This document shows positions 8,251 through 9,923 of a DNA stretch of 9,923 nt, piece after piece. Position 1 is the stretch's first letter. Each line of letters starts with the position of its first letter. Location of the stretch: positions 1 through 9,923 of the forward strand of contig DJYL01000122.1 in NCBI GenBank assembly GCA_002448495.1. The letters are read 5' to 3'. This DNA is from Pseudoselenomonas ruminantium (GTDB lineage Bacteria; Bacillota; Negativicutes; Selenomonadales; Selenomonadaceae). A program made the translations under genes and the position numbers. Under the pieces are notes generated by a model. That model made no database searches, was not told where the DNA came from, and saw only the letters and a list, made by a program, of their open reading frames with translations.

Positions 8251-8386
8251 GATATGCACCTGCTTCCTTACATTCATCCTTGCAATAATGTCGGCAAAAA
8301 CTCTCCCATCCGGCCTAAACTTTCACGATATATGATTTTTCTCTAAAATATTTATCGACTGCTTTTCCCCTACTTTAGTAAAAAAG
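8251..8386 (-). promoter_or_regulatory. 136-bp tpsB-tpsA spacer (5' leader of tpsA)
   Basis: Non-coding, AT-rich at the tpsB end. On the minus strand it holds several short inverted repeats: TACT/AGTA just after the tpsB stop, CGATA/TATCG about 26 nt apart, CGG/CCG around 8290-8315, and ACATT/AATGT just before the ribosome-binding site. None is followed by a convincing U-run, so I do not call a terminator. No strong sigma-70 promoter is visible; the best -35-like TTGCCG (near 8295) has only a poor -10. Readthrough from tpsB is the simplest expression model. Confidence 0.4.
8257..8269 (-). promoter_or_regulatory. Ribosome-binding site of tpsA
   Basis: On the minus strand AGGTG (8257-8261) lies 6 nt before the ATG at 8248-8250, and AAGGA (8265-8269) lies 14 nt before it. 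AGGTG matches the anti-Shine-Dalgarno at good spacing and selects this ATG over the in-frame ATG at 8275-8277, whose AAGG abuts the start codon directly. Confidence 0.7.
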
Positions 8387-9923
8387 TTAAAAAGTTGCCG
8401 ACAGTGAAAAATCTACCCGCGTACTGTCCACACTTGTTTCGTAAAAATCCTTTTTTATGGGGAAACCTACAGATAATGTGCTGTATAATTGCTTGTACCT
8501 TGCTTCCAGCCCCAGGCCGGCACTCAACAATGTCCTGTGCTCCATGCCTGTTACCCCGCTTATTGTGCCCCAGTCAACAAAGGGAAAGAGCGAAAAACGC
8601 CGTGCTTTGTCCAGAGGAACATGATACTCCAGATTCGCCGTCATTCCCTTGGGGCCGCCAATAAAGCCTTCCTCATAACCGCGGACACTGGTTACACCGC
8701 CGATAAAAAAGCGGTCTGAAGACGCCAGATAATCCTCCGAACTCCACTGACCCTCCAGACGGGCCTGCCAGAACTGACCGCCGCCATAGCGTTTCTGCCA
8801 GAAGGAACTGAGCCGATAGAGATTCGCCGAATCAGAGTTCCCATCAATATCGCGGCGCTTAGCAAAAACAAAGGAATGTTTGTGATAGAACACGCTGGAG
8901 TTTCCGTAATGTGTAAAAGACACATAGGGAATCACGCGGTTAATCTTGTCATCCGTCCATGACACAGAGCCATACCCCCAATCCGTTTTGGAGGTCTGAT
9001 AGATATACTGCAAGCCCGTCTCATGGCGTGAGTGCGCCGTGATGTAAAAAGGCACCCGCCAGTTAAGGGAAAAAGACTGCGCTTTCCCTCGTACACCCAA
9101 GTTTTTCAGTTCCCCGTTGGTGATTTTCGTGCGATTACCTGAATAATTAAGGTCTAAGCGCATCCCCCGCTGCGAAAGCGGAATGCTATAGCCCATAGTC
9201 CATGCCTTAGTCCCCTGACTGCGGATAAAACTCCCCCGCAAAGCATCCCGATAACCTGACAGACTCCGCATGGCATAGAAAATCCCCTGACGCCAGCGGC
9301 CACTGTTGTCATAACCATCATTATCCAGATAAAGCGTCACTGTCTGATTCTGCGGTTCTAAGGCGATGATTTCATAATCCGTCGTCCCTTCCGCAGCACC
9401 GGGTTTTATCACTACCCGCAGCTGGATGTCATTAGTGCCATGAAACCAGCGCAAATCCTTGTTCAGCTTGGCAATATTGGCAATCTCGCCCGGCTTCAAG
9501 CCCAACCGCCCCGTGATGTAATTTTCTCTGGTACTGCGATTGCCGCTTACAGAGACATTCTCCGTCCGGCCTTCTACAAGCCGGACTTTGGCCACGCCGT
9601 CGTGAATCCGCCGATTCAGCACCGCACCGCAGGTCATATAGCCCTTCTCGCGATACAAAGCCGTGATTTTATCGGTCATCTCCAACAGGTCTTTCGCTGT
9701 AATCTGCCGTCCGATATAAGCATCCGTAACCGCTTGCAGTTCCTCCTGCGTAAGAATCGCCGAGGGATTCCACTCCACTTTTTTCAATTCAAAATGAATT
9801 TCTGTATCGGCGTTCTCCGTGGAGGAAGCTTCCCCCTGCTCCACCTGGGACTTTCTGGCGGCTTCATCCTCCGCAATCTTCTCGCGCACCTGTTCCCGTT
9901 CTATATCCCTGCGGTCACGTTCC
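8387..9923 (-). CDS. TpsB outer-membrane transporter (ShlB/FhaC/HecB family), 5' end beyond window
   Basis: This is the two-partner secretion pore that should export the downstream TpsA. The frame ends at TAA (8387-8389) and is still open at 9923, reading ERDRRDIEREQ before the GTG at 9887-9889. That GTG is therefore not the real start; the signal peptide and N-terminal helix lie outside. Numbering from the GTG (500 residues): a charged linker 1-29, POTRA1 about 30-105, POTRA2 about 106-180, and a 16-strand-type barrel 181-500. The barrel carries the L6-loop VRGY motif (402-405; Arg403) and the FVDWG motif (437-441), which in FhaC-type proteins contact each other inside the pore. The last residue is Phe (FSLSATF), the usual signal for BAM-dependent insertion. 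At least 511 residues are visible, in line with about 550-580 for complete relatives. It is probably cotranscribed with tpsA across a 136-bp spacer. Confidence 0.95.
   Translation of the reverse strand, partial: ERDRRDIEREQVREKIAEDEAARKSQVEQGEASSTENADTEIHFELKKVEWNPSAILTQEELQAVTDAYIGRQITAKDLLEMTDKITALYREKGYMTCGAVLNRRIHDGVAKVRLVEGRTENVSVSGNRSTRENYITGRLGLKPGEIANIAKLNKDLRWFHGTNDIQLRVVIKPGAAEGTTDYEIIALEPQNQTVTLYLDNDGYDNSGRWRQGIFYAMRSLSGYRDALRGSFIRSQGTKAWTMGYSIPLSQRGMRLDLNYSGNRTKITNGELKNLGVRGKAQSFSLNWRVPFYITAHSRHETGLQYIYQTSKTDWGYGSVSWTDDKINRVIPYVSFTHYGNSSVFYHKHSFVFAKRRDIDGNSDSANLYRLSSFWQKRYGGGQFWQARLEGQWSSEDYLASSDRFFIGGVTSVRGYEEGFIGGPKGMTANLEYHVPLDKARRFSLFPFVDWGTISGVTGMEHRTLLSAGLGLEARYKQLYSTLSVGFPIKKDFYETSVDSTRVDFSLSATF
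8390..9349 (-). other. TpsB transmembrane beta-barrel with VRGY and FVDWG motifs
   Basis: Residues 181-500 alternate polar and aromatic/hydrophobic residues (TVTLYLDNDGYDNSG, then MRLDLNYSG, YVSFTHYG, QFWQARLEGQW), as expected for barrel strands. The L6 signature SVRGYEEG is at 8675-8686 (VRGY) and FVDWG at 8567-8581. The end TRVDFSLSATF closes the last strand with a terminal Phe. All hallmark residues are present, so there is no sign of inactivation. Confidence 0.9.
9350..9802 (-). other. TpsB tandem POTRA domains
   Basis: Residues about 30-180 by the GTG numbering. POTRA1 begins with the strand IHFELKKVEW, has a helix around EELQAV and the conserved-type stretch YREKGYMTCGAVLNRR, and ends at VRLVEGRTENV. 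POTRA2 follows with VSVSGNRSTRENYI, a helix-forming GLKPGEIANIAKLNKDL segment and the strand IQLRVVIKPGA. The run GxxTDYEI leads into the barrel. In this family the periplasmic POTRA domains capture the TPS domain of the partner substrate. Confidence 0.85.
9803..9923 (-). other. TpsB charged N-terminal segment before POTRA1
   Basis: About 40 residues are almost entirely Glu, Asp, Arg, Lys, Gln and Ser: ERDRRDIEREQVREKIAEDE, followed by AARKSQVEQGEASSTEN. The spacing suits an amphipathic helix or short coiled coil followed by a flexible linker. In FhaC the matching region is the plug helix H1 and its linker, which moves between pore and periplasm. The equivalence is inferred from position only. 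The segment continues past the window edge. Confidence 0.6.

Noticed and set aside
8275..8277. In-frame upstream ATG as the TpsA start
   Set aside because: It has no properly spaced Shine-Dalgarno, whereas the ATG at 8248-8250 has AGGTG at 6 nt.
8281..8330. Plus-strand CCGGCCTAAAC resembling part of a c-di-GMP-I riboswitch
   Set aside because: The rest of the GEMM consensus is missing and it lies on the strand opposite to both genes.
8370..8395. A/T-rich run with TACT/AGTA as a rho-independent terminator after tpsB
   Set aside because: The stem is only 4 bp with a 2-nt loop and is not followed by a U-run in the transcript.
9887..9889. GTG as the start of TpsB
   Set aside because: The frame stays open upstream to the window edge with similar charged sequence, and a TpsB needs a signal peptide that is not present after this GTG.
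1..9923. CRISPR array, tRNA/rRNA gene, insertion sequence or att site
   Set aside because: No direct repeats with spacers, no tRNA-like fold, no transposase and no terminal inverted repeats were seen; the window is fully occupied by the two genes and their spacer.

Overview
The window holds two genes on the minus strand, both cut by a window edge. Together they form a two-partner secretion (TPS, type Vb) locus: the outer-membrane transporter TpsB (8387-9923, 5' end missing) lies upstream of a giant exported TpsA adhesin/exoprotein (1-8250, 3' end missing). Transcription runs from high to low coordinates. The plus strand carries many long open frames, but all are antisense shadows of these two genes.

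Organism: TPS needs an outer membrane. The mid-range GC, the basic TpsA leader, the Gly/Ala/Asn-rich LktA-like passenger and the tpsB-tpsA order suggest a diderm Firmicute of the Negativicutes (Selenomonas/Mitsuokella-like). GC looks too high for Fusobacterium, where the LktB/LktA leukotoxin system has the same order. This placement is inference from memory of families; no search was run.

Layout from upstream to downstream. 9923-8387: TpsB with a charged N-terminal stretch, two POTRA domains, a beta-barrel with the VRGY and FVDWG motifs, and a terminal Phe. 8386-8251: a 136-bp spacer holding the tpsA ribosome-binding site. 8250-8065: a long basic TpsA leader. About 8064-7471: the TPS (haemagglutination-activity) domain that TpsB recognises. 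About 7470-6660: the first part of the predicted beta-helix. 6660-1: degenerate glycine-rich repeats of roughly 52-62 residues, interrupted by hydrophilic, charged, probably disordered inserts at 6184-6480, 4684-4932, 3541-3828 and (shorter) 1870-1971, plus a Gly-rich insert near 510-720. The frame is constant over 2,750 codons; I saw no stop and no cysteine in the hand translation.

How they work together: TpsA should cross the inner membrane by Sec, its TPS domain should bind the TpsB POTRA domains in the periplasm, and the chain should be threaded out through the TpsB barrel, folding into a long beta-helical fibre on the surface or released. The effector or adhesive activity cannot be read from this window because the C-terminus is absent.
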